The notes under the pieces were generated by a model that worked only from the letters and a program-made list of their open reading frames with translations, was not told the origin of the DNA and made no database searches. From Acidobacteriota bacterium (GTDB lineage Bacteria; Acidobacteriota; Thermoanaerobaculia; Multivoradales; Multivoraceae), in NCBI GenBank assembly GCA_029263415.1, contig JAJCXN010000046.1, forward strand, positions 248,001 to 312,000: 64,000 nt of DNA. The letters run 5' to 3'. Positions 25,978 through 34,849 of the stretch are shown one piece after another (within the stretch, counting starts at the first letter, position 1; every line of letters starts with the position of its first letter). A program made the position numbers and the translations under genes.

Positions 25978-26526
25978 TCAGTGATAGGTCGCCAATTCGT
26001 CGTGCGACTGCAGCGGGATCGACTCCACCCATTCCATTGCAGCTGGATCGCTGATGGTCAACTTATCCAGGAAGGATCGTGCTTCAGACCGCTCGGTGAA
26101 AAGACGGAAGATGAACGTGTGGCCGGCAGGCGCGGTGAAGTACGTGTACTTGCTGGTGCCATCGGACAGGTCAAAGCCAAGATCGGACTCACCGTTAGTG
26201 CCCACGCAAGCCATGGCGATCGCGCGATAGGCCAGAGCCAACGCCCGAATGGGACTATCAAAGTCTGCCAGCTCTTCTTTGGATAGCGGCGAGTGGAACA
26301 CCGACACGCGCGACGCATCTTCTTGCGCTAAGAGGTTGTACGGCACATCGAGGCGATCGAGCGCCTCCTTGGTCTCCGAAGTACAAACGAAGACATCCTC
26401 TGTCTCGACCACCTTGTAGGCGATCGCATATGTCGACGAGTCGAGATTGGAGAACGCTTCGGCAAGCATCCCTTCATCTTCGATCGTAAAATAGAAAAGC
26501 CGCGAAATCGTTCGTCGTGCAGCCAT
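25978..26526 (-). CDS. conserved-looking hypothetical protein upstream of xseA
   Basis: I do not recognise this 182-residue protein. It has no signal peptide or membrane segment, is mildly acidic, and alternates strands and helices (RRTISRLFYFTIEDEGMLAEAF, then SSTYAIAYKVVETEDVFVCTS). No catalytic motif stands out. ATG 26526 is preferred over an upstream in-frame start because GGGAG lies 11 nt ahead. It is 10 bp upstream of xseA in the same direction and divergent from the large ATPase/TPR gene. Codon use looks like its neighbours. Confidence 0.6.
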   Translation of the reverse strand: MAARRTISRLFYFTIEDEGMLAEAFSNLDSSTYAIAYKVVETEDVFVCTSETKEALDRLDVPYNLLAQEDASRVSVFHSPLSKEELADFDSPIRALALAYRAIAMACVGTNGESDLGFDLSDGTSKYTYFTAPAGHTFIFRLFTERSEARSFLDKLTISDPAAMEWVESIPLQSHDELATYH

Positions 26527-26678
26527 CTGTAGGTTTCTCCCTTGCCAAAGAATTACGAGCAATATCGCCGTTTTTCCGCACTAGAAACTCGGTGCGGCGC
26601 CCTGGGAACGGCCGAAGCAAAGCTGAACCCTCTATTCTACTCCCCAAAGATCAAAGCGCCTCCCTGTTAGGCGATCAA

Positions 26679-29600
26679 ATGCTGTATAAAGCCAAGTCTA
26701 TGGACATTGCCGACACTCCCTTCCGGATCCCGGCGGCAATCGCTTACGTTTGGTCACCCAAGGGCGAGGTCCCGGAACATCAACTGAGCGCTGCCGGAAC
26801 CGCCGCAAGCGTCACCGTCCTCGGCCCTGGGCAACTCGCTATTGCACCCACGGCCGCTAACTCAGATGTAGTCGAGGCCGCCATCCTTGCAGTGCGAACA
26901 CTGATCGAGTCGGCAAGCGCGAGCAACGGTCTGGAACCGAATCCGGTGTCGGCGCTGATCTTCCCGGGGCTCCTCGAGCAGCGCGGTGACCAGGCCAAGC
27001 TGGTCTCCGACGGCCTGCTGGATGACCTGCGTAAGGCTCCCCCTCAACTTGCTGGCGGCCAGATCCACCTCACCGGTCACGCCACGCGCGAACTCGAAAC
27101 TCCGTGGCTGCTCGAGGAAGCACCCACCTACACAGGCGCTTCGGGACGCTCGCGAACATTGTGGTCCGTCAAGGGCGTCGATAACCACGGCCCCCACTAT
27201 CGCAATCCCACTGTCTTGCGACGACCCTCGGCCCTGGTTACAACCCCAGCTCTTAGCGAGCTAAGCATGGCAATCGAGAATCGGCCCCTCAACTGTGTCT
27301 TGGGCGACTTGGGAGTGGGCAAATCGAGATTGACAAGCGAGGCGTTGAACGGAGCCCATCAACTTTGGAGCCGCTGTTGGACGGAAGGGTCATCTGGCCC
27401 GAGCCTGGCGGCCCAACTCGTACGCCAACTGACCCGAGCAGACGGATGGCCAACGCCAGCTGTTCCCTCTGAGCTGCAACAGATCATTGTCAACCCTTGG
27501 CTCTTGGGGGGCAGCGAAGCCGAGGCGCGCGCCATGCTCGAACTCGCCATCAGCGCCCTCGCCGATTCGGCTAGCAATGGCACATCTGTTCTCGTGATCG
27601 ACGACGTTCACCAAGCCGACAGTCTCGATCAGGACACCATCGAACAACTGCTGCCGCTGGCCGCGGCTAAGAAGTTCAAGATCACTCTCCTAGGACGCCA
27701 CGCCTCATGGTTGGATTGGCTCGAAGCGCCCAAGGTCGAGATCAAGCCCCTCGGCGAGACCGCCATCCAACAACTCACCGACGGTGTCGCCGATGGTCTC
27801 CAGCTCCCGGAAGAGCTCAAAGATCGCTTCATTGACGCGTGCCGAGGCAACCCTTTTGCTATCGAGGAGGGGTTGCACAACCTGGTGCGACGACGCTTGC
27901 TCCGGGTCAACTACGGCAACTTCTTCTTTAGTGGCCCCAAGGACGCTAAGTACCTGCCAACCGCTCGCCTAGCCCGGCACCTGCTCGCTGAGGCGATGCG
28001 GGTCGACGGGATCGAAGCCTGCTTCAGGCTGGCCTCGGCACAGAACGGAACTCCCAAGGAGCTGCTCGCCCTCTCAAGCGACACCGACGACGGGCGCCTC
28101 CAACTCCTGTGCGACATCGGCCTCTTCGAAGAAACCGAAGCCGAGCAGCATCTGTCGATCGACTTCGTCTCCCCTGCGTTTCGTACCGGCTTCAGGCAGT
28201 GCATGGAGCATCACGTGGTTCAACGCCTGCGAGGCGAACTCTTAGAGCCAATCATCGGCGGCGGCTCAGCTGAGCAAGCATGGTCGACGTACCAAGAGCT
28301 GGTTGGCACACCAAGGGCGGTCGACGCCCTGCTCGAAGTCCTTGCTCTACCTCGTGATGAGCGGCCCACGGAGGGCCTGTTCGAGGCACTCAGGCATGAG
28401 CTCGGTGCTCACACCGCCCGTCAAGGAGACGCCGCAGTGGAGTTCGAATTGCTTTGGGCCTACCTGCCGCTCGCGCGGAAGTTCGGAGAAACCTCGGCCC
28501 TGATCCCTCAGATCGAGCGAGCGCTTAGTCTGTGCCCACCGGGTGAACGGCGACGCATGGCGCTCCTCGCGCTTCACTCCGAAGAGGCGCTAGTTCAAGG
28601 CGAACTCGACGCCGCGGAACGGCGCGCCATGGAGGGCATCGATCTAGCCCGTAAACAAGATCCACGACGCCAATCGATCCTGCTGCTACAACTGGGCAAG
28701 GTCTTGCAGCGGCAAGACCGGCACCCTGAAGCGAAGAAGTTGCTGCTCGACCTTTTGCAAACGGTCGACGCCAAAAGTAGCCCGTCCCAGCGCGCAGCAT
28801 GTTGCTATCACCTGGGCAACGTCTACTTGCACGAGCAGAACTTCGAAGCGGCTCTAGAGCACCATAAGTCAGCTCTTCAGTTCCGCCGAACGAAGGGCTC
28901 ACCGACCACGCTGGGCCACTCGTTGAGCGCCCTCGCCACGCTCAACCTTGCGGTTGGCAACTACTCGCAGGCCCTTGCTCTTTACCATGAGGCGCTCGAG
29001 ACGCTCGAAGACGCACCCGACCCGGCCGAACGCGCCTTCCCGCTGGTCGGCATCGGCAAGACCCGCTCGCGATTGGGCGACTTCGCTGGGGCCACAGCTC
29101 CGTTGAAAATGGCACTGGAACTACGCAAGCGACGCTCCGACAAACTCGGCGTTGAGATCTCAAAATTGACACTCGCTCAGAACGACTTCGACCTAGGCCA
29201 CACCGAACGCTCTTTGCAGGAGGTCCGACTCGCGCTCTTCCGACTGGTGATGATCGGCTCGAGGCGCTACCACGCTGATGCCGAGTCCTTAATCGGGCAG
29301 TTGCTCCTTCACCAACACAAACCGAAAGAAGCACTCGAGCGGCTCAAAGACGCGACCACCCTTCACCAGCAAACGCGGGCGACCAACCCGGCACTGTTCG
29401 ACGAGGTGCACTCGCTCGCTGCAAACATTGCTCTTGGCCAGGTGGAAGAGATCGCGGTGCGCTCTCAGGTCCTCGCCGAGCGGCTGGCTATTGCTCCTTA
29501 TCCGGAGCTCGGCGAGCGGCTTGATCTGGGTCTTTATGACGCCTGGAAGGCTCTCTCGGTATTGGACAGGCGGCGTGGCGGCGACGTCTCGGTCCCAATC

Positions 29601-29780
29601 CGGCGCGCCTTCTTGGAGTTGTGCCGCAAGACCGCGATGCTGGAGCCCGAGCGCCGTAATCGCTTCTTGCAACAAGTCCCGAGCAACCGCCGCATCCTAC
29701 GGCTCGCCCAGGAAGAGGGCCTCGCTGATCCGTCAAAACTGGAAGCGCTGATGCAACAAAAGCAAGCGGGGCTGATCTAG
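26679..29780 (+). CDS. large STAND-like P-loop ATPase with C-terminal TPR repeats
   Basis: Cytosolic signalling-type ATPase of about 1033 residues. N-terminal 170 residues (from FRIPAAIAYVWSP) resemble the shape of a degenerate class III nucleotide-cyclase domain, ending in a strand like SRTLWSVKGV; catalytic aspartates are not evident. Walker A is VLGDLGVGKSRL (about 209-218), Walker B is VLVIDDVHQAD (about 306-316). A winged-helix-like middle is followed by at least five TPRs (for example AACCYHLGNVYLHEQNFEAA, LATLNLAVGNYSQALALYHE). Similar to MalT/AfsR-type and cyclase-linked ATPases, but no DNA-binding domain is seen. ATG 26679 has AGG 7 nt upstream; ATG 26700 is an alternative. Confidence 0.75.
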   Translation: MLYKAKSMDIADTPFRIPAAIAYVWSPKGEVPEHQLSAAGTAASVTVLGPGQLAIAPTAANSDVVEAAILAVRTLIESASASNGLEPNPVSALIFPGLLEQRGDQAKLVSDGLLDDLRKAPPQLAGGQIHLTGHATRELETPWLLEEAPTYTGASGRSRTLWSVKGVDNHGPHYRNPTVLRRPSALVTTPALSELSMAIENRPLNCVLGDLGVGKSRLTSEALNGAHQLWSRCWTEGSSGPSLAAQLVRQLTRADGWPTPAVPSELQQIIVNPWLLGGSEAEARAMLELAISALADSASNGTSVLVIDDVHQADSLDQDTIEQLLPLAAAKKFKITLLGRHASWLDWLEAPKVEIKPLGETAIQQLTDGVADGLQLPEELKDRFIDACRGNPFAIEEGLHNLVRRRLLRVNYGNFFFSGPKDAKYLPTARLARHLLAEAMRVDGIEACFRLASAQNGTPKELLALSSDTDDGRLQLLCDIGLFEETEAEQHLSIDFVSPAFRTGFRQCMEHHVVQRLRGELLEPIIGGGSAEQAWSTYQELVGTPRAVDALLEVLALPRDERPTEGLFEALRHELGAHTARQGDAAVEFELLWAYLPLARKFGETSALIPQIERALSLCPPGERRRMALLALHSEEALVQGELDAAERRAMEGIDLARKQDPRRQSILLLQLGKVLQRQDRHPEAKKLLLDLLQTVDAKSSPSQRAACCYHLGNVYLHEQNFEAALEHHKSALQFRRTKGSPTTLGHSLSALATLNLAVGNYSQALALYHEALETLEDAPDPAERAFPLVGIGKTRSRLGDFAGATAPLKMALELRKRRSDKLGVEISKLTLAQNDFDLGHTERSLQEVRLALFRLVMIGSRRYHADAESLIGQLLLHQHKPKEALERLKDATTLHQQTRATNPALFDEVHSLAANIALGQVEEIAVRSQVLAERLAIAPYPELGERLDLGLYDAWKALSVLDRRRGGDVSVPIRRAFLELCRKTAMLEPERRNRFLQQVPSNRRILRLAQEEGLADPSKLEALMQQKQAGLI

Positions 29781-29840
29781 GAGTTCGCTGAAGGTCCCCA
29801 GGGCTCGGACAGGCATCTGCAGCCCCAGGCAATGCTCCCC

Positions 29841-29894
29841 AGCAGACTCGAGCACAAGCACCCGAGCAGACTCGAGCACAAGCACCCGAGCAGA
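29841..29894. repeat. 24-bp tandem repeat, 2.25 copies
   Basis: Unit starts AGCAGACTCGAGCACA and ends AGCACCCG; copies at 29841-29864 and 29865-29888 are identical, and a third begins (29889-29894). It lies between the convergent ATPase/TPR gene and the exported unknown. No T-tract terminator is seen here. Confidence 0.85.
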
Positions 29895-29936
29895 CGGGAA
29901 CCCTAGCCCGGCAGGCAAGCTGCTCTTACCGCTCGG

Positions 29937-30623
29937 TCACTCCGCTGTGTCCAAGAATCGCTCGAAGCGGGCACGCTCGGCGGCACTGAGTTCAGCATAT
30001 TCGAAATAGAACGCGCGATCGCTCGGCAACGGCACCTCGAGTTGGGTTAGTGATCGCTCAAGTTCGCGGCAGTCCAACGCTACTAGGACCAGGCCCATTG
30101 GTCGGCAGATTTTGAATAGGCGCGTGGCGAGTTCGCTTTGGATGCGCACGCTGATCGTCGGCTGAAGTTCAAGCGCTCGGATGACATAGGACTGCTCACC
30201 GTTCGCGACTGAAAGTCGGCCACGCACCTCGATCGTTTGGCGCGGCACCACCAAGGCGTCGTGAACGGTGGTGTTGAGCCCGGTCATGCTGATGTCGGCC
30301 TCGATTTGACCCGAACCCTGGATCTCAACTGTCAGCACCGCATCCAGCCCACCATCGGAAGCCGCTTCAAGCTGGGCGCTGTGGCTAACCAGTCGCAGGA
30401 CATGCTCTGGCGAGCGCACTACCACCATCGCCGGTCCCACCTCGATCGGATCGAGTTCCGACACCAGATTGGTGTAGTTGCGATTCAACGCGGGGAACAC
30501 GAACTCTTCGGCAACCAGCGGAGCGCTCGCCAACAAGGCGAGAGCAACAACGGGACCAAGCAGGAGCCCCACTCGAACGCGGCTGGGCGCACTGGCGCTT
30601 GGTCGATCACAGGCGTTCTTCAT
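29937..30623 (-). CDS. exported protein of unknown function
   Basis: About 228 residues from ATG 30623. The N-terminus is basic (MKNACDRPSASAPSRVRVG) followed by a hydrophobic segment LLLGPVVALALLASAPLVA with a likely signal-peptidase site before EEFVFPAL, so the product should be periplasmic. The remainder is beta-rich (LTVEIQGSGQIEADISMTG; TIEVRGRLSVANGEQSYVI) with a helical end. I recognise no family. It lies 80 bp downstream of the VWA/GWxTD gene in the same direction and may be its partner. The frame upstream to 30683 is probably not translated. Confidence 0.6.
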   Translation of the reverse strand: MKNACDRPSASAPSRVRVGLLLGPVVALALLASAPLVAEEFVFPALNRNYTNLVSELDPIEVGPAMVVVRSPEHVLRLVSHSAQLEAASDGGLDAVLTVEIQGSGQIEADISMTGLNTTVHDALVVPRQTIEVRGRLSVANGEQSYVIRALELQPTISVRIQSELATRLFKICRPMGLVLVALDCRELERSLTQLEVPLPSDRAFYFEYAELSAAERARFERFLDTAE

Positions 30624-30703
30624 CCTGAACACTCTATCGATCGCTCGGGTTTGGGTCGGCGAGGACGGCCCTGTCCACAGCACGCCCTCAAGCCGCCAAT
30701 TCC

Positions 30704-33256
30704 TCAGGGATAGTAGCCACTGATGGTGCGTGCCTTCCGCTTGCCGGTGACCTTGACCTCAATCTCTCGGAAGGTCTCATCCGTCGCCGGCCGATCCGAC
30801 TGATAGGCCAACAAATACTGACTGCGCAGTTCTTTCTCAATCTGCGCATAGGCGGTTCGCAACTCTGCAGCTTGGTTGATGTAGAAGGCGCGACCACCGG
30901 TTTCTTGAGTCAGGTTGTTGAGCGAATGACGCACCGACACCATGGTCCGGCCGATGCCCAGGCCGATTGCGTAGACCACCACACCAGACCGGCGCGCATA
31001 CTCGAGAGTTGACTTAAAATCGATCGAGCTCGCGGTGTCCTCACCATCGGACAGCAGCACCAAGACCTTGCGACCGCGCACCCCACGAAAGTAGTAGAGA
31101 CTGGTGACAACGGCGTCGTACAGTGCGGTGTTGCCGGCAGCCCCGATTTGCTCCAGCGTCTCCGCCACCGCCCCCACGTCAGACGTGCGCGGCATCAGTA
31201 GCTGAGGCTTGTCCGAGAACGCCACCGCAAAAGTTTGATCGCTCGGAGAGACGACGTTCTCCAAGAAGTCGACCGCGGCTTGTCGCGCCTCGCCCAACGA
31301 CTCGATCATTGAGCCCGAAGTATCGATGGTAATGCCCACGGTCAGCGGCCGATCTTGGACCAGCTCGAACTTGGCGATCTCTTGCCGCCGCCCATCCTCA
31401 AGCACGGTGAAGTCCGTCTGTTGCGCGTCGAGCACCAATCGCGGGCCATCGCTGACGGTGGTATATAGCTCAACCAAATCGATGTCGACCACATCCAGAT
31501 ACGCTGGCACGTTGAGGAAGCGCACCTCCTCAGCCACGGTTCCATCATCGAGAGTCGCAACCACTGTGAGGTAGGAGATGTCTTGGCTCGATAGAGTTTC
31601 AGGAACCTCAATCTGCGTCCGCCACGGCGGCTTTTCTAGCAAGGCTTGTTCTTGATTGTTGACCGAAAATGCCACTGAAACCAATCGCCGTTCCTCGGGC
31701 ACCGTCACCTGAGCGGCCGCCGTAGCCTTGCCTGGCGGTGTGGTGCCGCGTGGTGGTTCTGAAACCCGCACCCTCAGCGCTCCGCGCTGCTGGTTGAGCA
31801 CGATCTCGTCGCTAGCAACCACTGTCCCTTGAGCATCAATGCCTTCCACCCTGACGATCTGCTCTTCAGGATACTTGGCCAACCTTAGTTCAGCCGTATA
31901 CGGAGGGCGGGTACGGCGGAACTGACGGGTCCCATCGACCGAGAAGGCAACCCGTTCGATGTTGGCACCCGTGACGATCGCTTCTGCGCGCCAAAGCCCC
32001 AAGACCAGATCGGTCTCCGGTGGAATTAGAAGAATGCTGTCCTTGCCCTGCACCTTCTCGGTAGCGGTACGATCGTCAATCGCGACCAGCGCCTCCTCGC
32101 TTACCGGCAATTCGAACGCACTCGTGTCATACGGCACATCGAAGCCACGTACGATGACCGTCTCGCGCAGACTCACTTCGTCACGCACGAGCAATCGCAT
32201 CAGCAGGCGCTGACCCGGTCGGTAGCGGCGGTTGACGATCAACGACAGGTCAGCCTCTGAAACTCCGGCAGCAGACCGAAACCGCAACCTGAAGTCCTCA
32301 AAGAACGAACCATAGGCCTGATTGCCATCGAAGCGCTCGACCTCCCCGGCTATGGATACTCGGTACTCCTTGGTCTCCGTGTCGGGCACAGCGAAGGCCT
32401 CGACCGACGACTCTGGAATCTTGATCAATAGGCTCGCCACGATCAGCTGATCTTGCTCTTCGGGAAACGCGAGCAGCACATCGCCTACTTGCAGCCCTAA
32501 CTCAACGTCCTGGGGCGACCCCTTCACCGACCGCGTCCACGCTCCAATCTCCTGAGGTGGGGCAAGCCAATCGGCCAGCTCTTTGATGCTCGGACGCTTC
32601 TTTCGATACTCGACCAGTCCACCGATACCGGTCGCCTTCTCCACTAAGCGCGTTTCTTTGCACAAGTCGAGATCGAATCGACGCCCAACGATGAACTCCT
32701 TCAACTCGTGGTACTGCTGCAGCCAGTAGCCCATCTCGCGGGTGTAGAGCGGGCCTTTACCCATGGTCGGCAACCACAGTTTGTAGGCGGGATCGAGCTC
32801 CGGCTGAAACAGGAGCAAGGCGAACTCGTCCTTCTCGGACTCTTCAGGGCCGTAGTGCCACAGCTCGATCGGTCGGAACGTTCGACCACAATCCACAATC
32901 TCCCGGCTGCGTGGTGGACCGTGAAGAAACAGCAACTTGAACCGATCATCCGAGGGTGACGGGTAAAGCGATCTCGCCAGTTCGGTGCGCGCTGCGATCG
33001 CATTCATCGCTTCATTGGCAGGGGTGCTGGGATCCGGATCTGCGAGCCACTCATCGAGTAGCGCTTGCCGTTCCGCTTCGGCCGCCTGCACCAATTGTTC
33101 GCGGCGAGCTTCATCCAATAGCAAGGCGCCGCCGTCGGTCCAGAAGGCCCGTTGTTCTGCTGGCCAGAGAACTGGGTGTTCGCCATTGGCAGACGCTCGG
33201 GAACCAACACCCAACAGAGCGACACCGATCAAGAGAGTTGTGTGCAGGATTTTCAT
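30704..33256 (-). CDS. secreted GWxTD-like / von Willebrand factor A domain protein
   Basis: 850 residues starting at ATG 33256 with a signal peptide (MKILHTTLLIGVALLGVGSRASA). Residues about 35-175 resemble a GWxTD domain (EWLADPDPSTPANEAMN; RFKLLFLHGPPRSREIVDCG). The middle is a series of beta-sandwich-like segments. Residues from about 640 are a VWA domain with an intact MIDAS: GITIDTSGSMIES, GNTALYDAV, VLLSDGEDTAS. This pattern is seen in a VWA family common in Acidobacteriota. Likely periplasmic or surface exposed, binding Mg/Mn and a protein ligand. It follows the cox block with one small gap. Confidence 0.82.
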   Translation of the reverse strand: MKILHTTLLIGVALLGVGSRASANGEHPVLWPAEQRAFWTDGGALLLDEARREQLVQAAEAERQALLDEWLADPDPSTPANEAMNAIAARTELARSLYPSPSDDRFKLLFLHGPPRSREIVDCGRTFRPIELWHYGPEESEKDEFALLLFQPELDPAYKLWLPTMGKGPLYTREMGYWLQQYHELKEFIVGRRFDLDLCKETRLVEKATGIGGLVEYRKKRPSIKELADWLAPPQEIGAWTRSVKGSPQDVELGLQVGDVLLAFPEEQDQLIVASLLIKIPESSVEAFAVPDTETKEYRVSIAGEVERFDGNQAYGSFFEDFRLRFRSAAGVSEADLSLIVNRRYRPGQRLLMRLLVRDEVSLRETVIVRGFDVPYDTSAFELPVSEEALVAIDDRTATEKVQGKDSILLIPPETDLVLGLWRAEAIVTGANIERVAFSVDGTRQFRRTRPPYTAELRLAKYPEEQIVRVEGIDAQGTVVASDEIVLNQQRGALRVRVSEPPRGTTPPGKATAAAQVTVPEERRLVSVAFSVNNQEQALLEKPPWRTQIEVPETLSSQDISYLTVVATLDDGTVAEEVRFLNVPAYLDVVDIDLVELYTTVSDGPRLVLDAQQTDFTVLEDGRRQEIAKFELVQDRPLTVGITIDTSGSMIESLGEARQAAVDFLENVVSPSDQTFAVAFSDKPQLLMPRTSDVGAVAETLEQIGAAGNTALYDAVVTSLYYFRGVRGRKVLVLLSDGEDTASSIDFKSTLEYARRSGVVVYAIGLGIGRTMVSVRHSLNNLTQETGGRAFYINQAAELRTAYAQIEKELRSQYLLAYQSDRPATDETFREIEVKVTGKRKARTISGYYP

Positions 33257-33387
33257 GTCAGGCCCGAATCGTTGGTGGGAGTTTGCAAGCAATGGCACCA
33301 CAGGACGAGGGTGTGCGCGATATCGAAGGCAACCCGCTCAACCATCACCTTCATTCCAAAGGAGACGATGCTCAATGCAGTGTTCAT
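33253..33387 (-). CDS. possible 44-residue open frame before the VWA gene
   Basis: ATG 33387 opens a frame (MNTALSIVSFGMKVMVERVA...) whose TGA overlaps the VWA start as ATGA, the same geometry as real gene pairs here. But no Shine-Dalgarno is near (AGGAGG is more than 20 nt off), and no family is recognised. Could be chance. Confidence 0.22.
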   Translation of the reverse strand: MNTALSIVSFGMKVMVERVAFDIAHTLVLWCHCLQTPTNDSGLT

Positions 33388-33411
33388 GGTTCGGACGCCG
33401 ACACCACCTCC

Positions 33412-33825
33412 TCACAGGTGGTAGAGCATCGCGTAGACGATCACACCGGTCACCGACACATACAACCAGATCGGCAACGTCCATCGAGCGATGCGTCGAT
33501 GAGCGTCGAAGCGTTCGCGGAGCGCGCGCCACAGTGTGATCAGGGCAAGGAACGGCACCAACGCAGCGAGCGGGATATGCGTTATCAGTACGAAGAAGTA
33601 GACCTTACGGATCGCCCCTTGCCCTTCAAAGGGGACCGAGCCGACGTTTGCGTGGTAGAGCAGATAGGAGCACAAGAACAGCACCGAGCACGAGAATGCA
33701 GCAACCATGCAGTTGCGATGCTGAGTCTTCTTCCCTTGCCGAATGGAGATGTAGCCGGCCACCAGCAACACGAAGGAGATCGCGTTGAGGGTGGCGTTGA
33801 CGGTGGGGAGTTGGGTGTAATCCAT
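33412..33825 (-). CDS. DUF420 membrane protein of the cytochrome oxidase operon
   Basis: 137 residues with about four hydrophobic helices. The start MDYTQLPTVNATLNAISFVLL and the central HRNCMVAAFSCSVLFLCSYLLYH, with the conserved His, match the DUF420 family, which is commonly found with heme-copper oxidase genes and in some species is needed for oxidase assembly. It lies downstream of coxB in the same direction, 59 bp away. Confidence 0.88.
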   Translation of the reverse strand: MDYTQLPTVNATLNAISFVLLVAGYISIRQGKKTQHRNCMVAAFSCSVLFLCSYLLYHANVGSVPFEGQGAIRKVYFFVLITHIPLAALVPFLALITLWRALRERFDAHRRIARWTLPIWLYVSVTGVIVYAMLYHL

Positions 33826-33884
33826 AAAGAGTTCCTGCGGCCCGAGGAAGAGCGAGACCGGTGCTTGGGAGGGAGGCTGGGTCG

Positions 33885-34613
33885 TTACATGTAGGCGCGT
33901 TCGTCCTCGTACCAGACGGTGAATGCACCGAGCGGTTCAACGGTGAGCTGGCCACGCATGCGGTAGTGACCTAGCCCGCAGAGCTGAGCACAGCCTATCT
34001 CCGAGACCCCCTCGCGCGCCGGGGTGAACCAGACCGGAGTGAAGCGACCGGGCACCACATCTTGTTTGACTCTCATGTAGGGCAGATAGAAGTTGTGGAT
34101 CACGTCCTTGGATCCCAGCCATAGCAACACTCGTTGGCCTGCTGGTACGTGCAACTGGTTGATGGTCACCAGGTCATCCGCTGCCGCTTCGTCGTCGAGG
34201 TCCAGCCCCACCGGGTTGAACGCGTCGATGAGCATCGGGTCGGTAAGACCAAATCGGCCGTCCGCACCCGGATAGTGGAAGTTCCAGGCGAACTGCTCAC
34301 CGACCACTCGCACCACGAACGATCCGTCCTCAGGCGGTAGCTCACGGCGTTCTGCCCACAGCGGCATCTCTATGAAGAGCAGCAATCCGGCCTCGGCCAC
34401 GAATAGCGCCAGGGCCACCCACAGCGGCCACCGAGCCTGCGACGGCCGACGTCCTACCGCGCTCGCGCGACCGGCACGAAAGCGCCAAAGCGCCACCAGG
34501 AAGAAGCCAAGCCAAAAGAGCGCCAAAGCGAGAACCAGCCAGTGCACGATGCCAACCAATCGGTCGATCTCGTGACCCTTGGTCGACCAATCCGGAGGCA
34601 ATCCCCAGTTCAT
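33885..34613 (-). CDS. coxB: cytochrome c oxidase subunit II
   Basis: CuA-bearing subunit that takes electrons from cytochrome c. Two N-terminal transmembrane helices (IVHWLVLALALFWLGFFLVA and WPLWVALALFVAEAGLLLFI) lead to a periplasmic cupredoxin domain. The CuA ligands are in IGCAQLCGLGHYRMRG (two Cys, His, Met) with the upstream His in KDVIHNFYLPYMRVKQDVVPG. No fused cytochrome c (CxxCH) domain. 242 residues from ATG 34613, which overlaps the stop of the small CxxC gene as ATGA; the frame upstream to 34817 is only a shadow. No cleavable signal peptide is obvious. Confidence 0.94.
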   Translation of the reverse strand: MNWGLPPDWSTKGHEIDRLVGIVHWLVLALALFWLGFFLVALWRFRAGRASAVGRRPSQARWPLWVALALFVAEAGLLLFIEMPLWAERRELPPEDGSFVVRVVGEQFAWNFHYPGADGRFGLTDPMLIDAFNPVGLDLDDEAAADDLVTINQLHVPAGQRVLLWLGSKDVIHNFYLPYMRVKQDVVPGRFTPVWFTPAREGVSEIGCAQLCGLGHYRMRGQLTVEPLGAFTVWYEDERAYM

Positions 34614-34849
34614 CGCGCGTCGTCCTGTGCCAACCCGGAGCGCCGGGCCACACGCGCAAAAAACAGTGCAACCACCACCTGGATCGGCACCAGCACAGCG
34701 AACAAGACGCCCACTCCCGCATTGAGGCCAGCAGCATCGGGATTGTCTCCGGTGCCGGCGCCAAAGCAGACAGCACAAGCGGCGGCAACCTTTGGCAACA
34801 GCGCGATTGCCAACCACAGCAACACGCCACTTTGCAGGCGCCGAGTCAT
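34610..34849 (-). CDS. small membrane protein with CAVC motif in the cox operon
   Basis: 79 residues: a signal-like N-terminus (SGVLLWLAIALLPKVAAACAVCFG) with a CxxC pair just after it, an Asn/Asp/Gly loop, one transmembrane helix (VGVLFAVLVPIQVVVALFF) and a basic tail. It overlaps coxC and coxB by 4 nt each (ATGA at both ends), so it is truly translated. Small proteins with a C-x2-C-F/Y-G motif occur at this place in cox operons of several phyla. Function unknown; copper handling for CuA is a reasonable but untested guess. Confidence 0.8.
   Translation of the reverse strand: MTRRLQSGVLLWLAIALLPKVAAACAVCFGAGTGDNPDAAGLNAGVGVLFAVLVPIQVVVALFFARVARRSGLAQDDAR

Noticed and set aside
32956-33894. 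312-codon + strand frame across the VWA start and DUF420 gene
   Set aside because: Antisense to well-supported genes, composition of a shadow frame, no recognisable motif or ribosome site.
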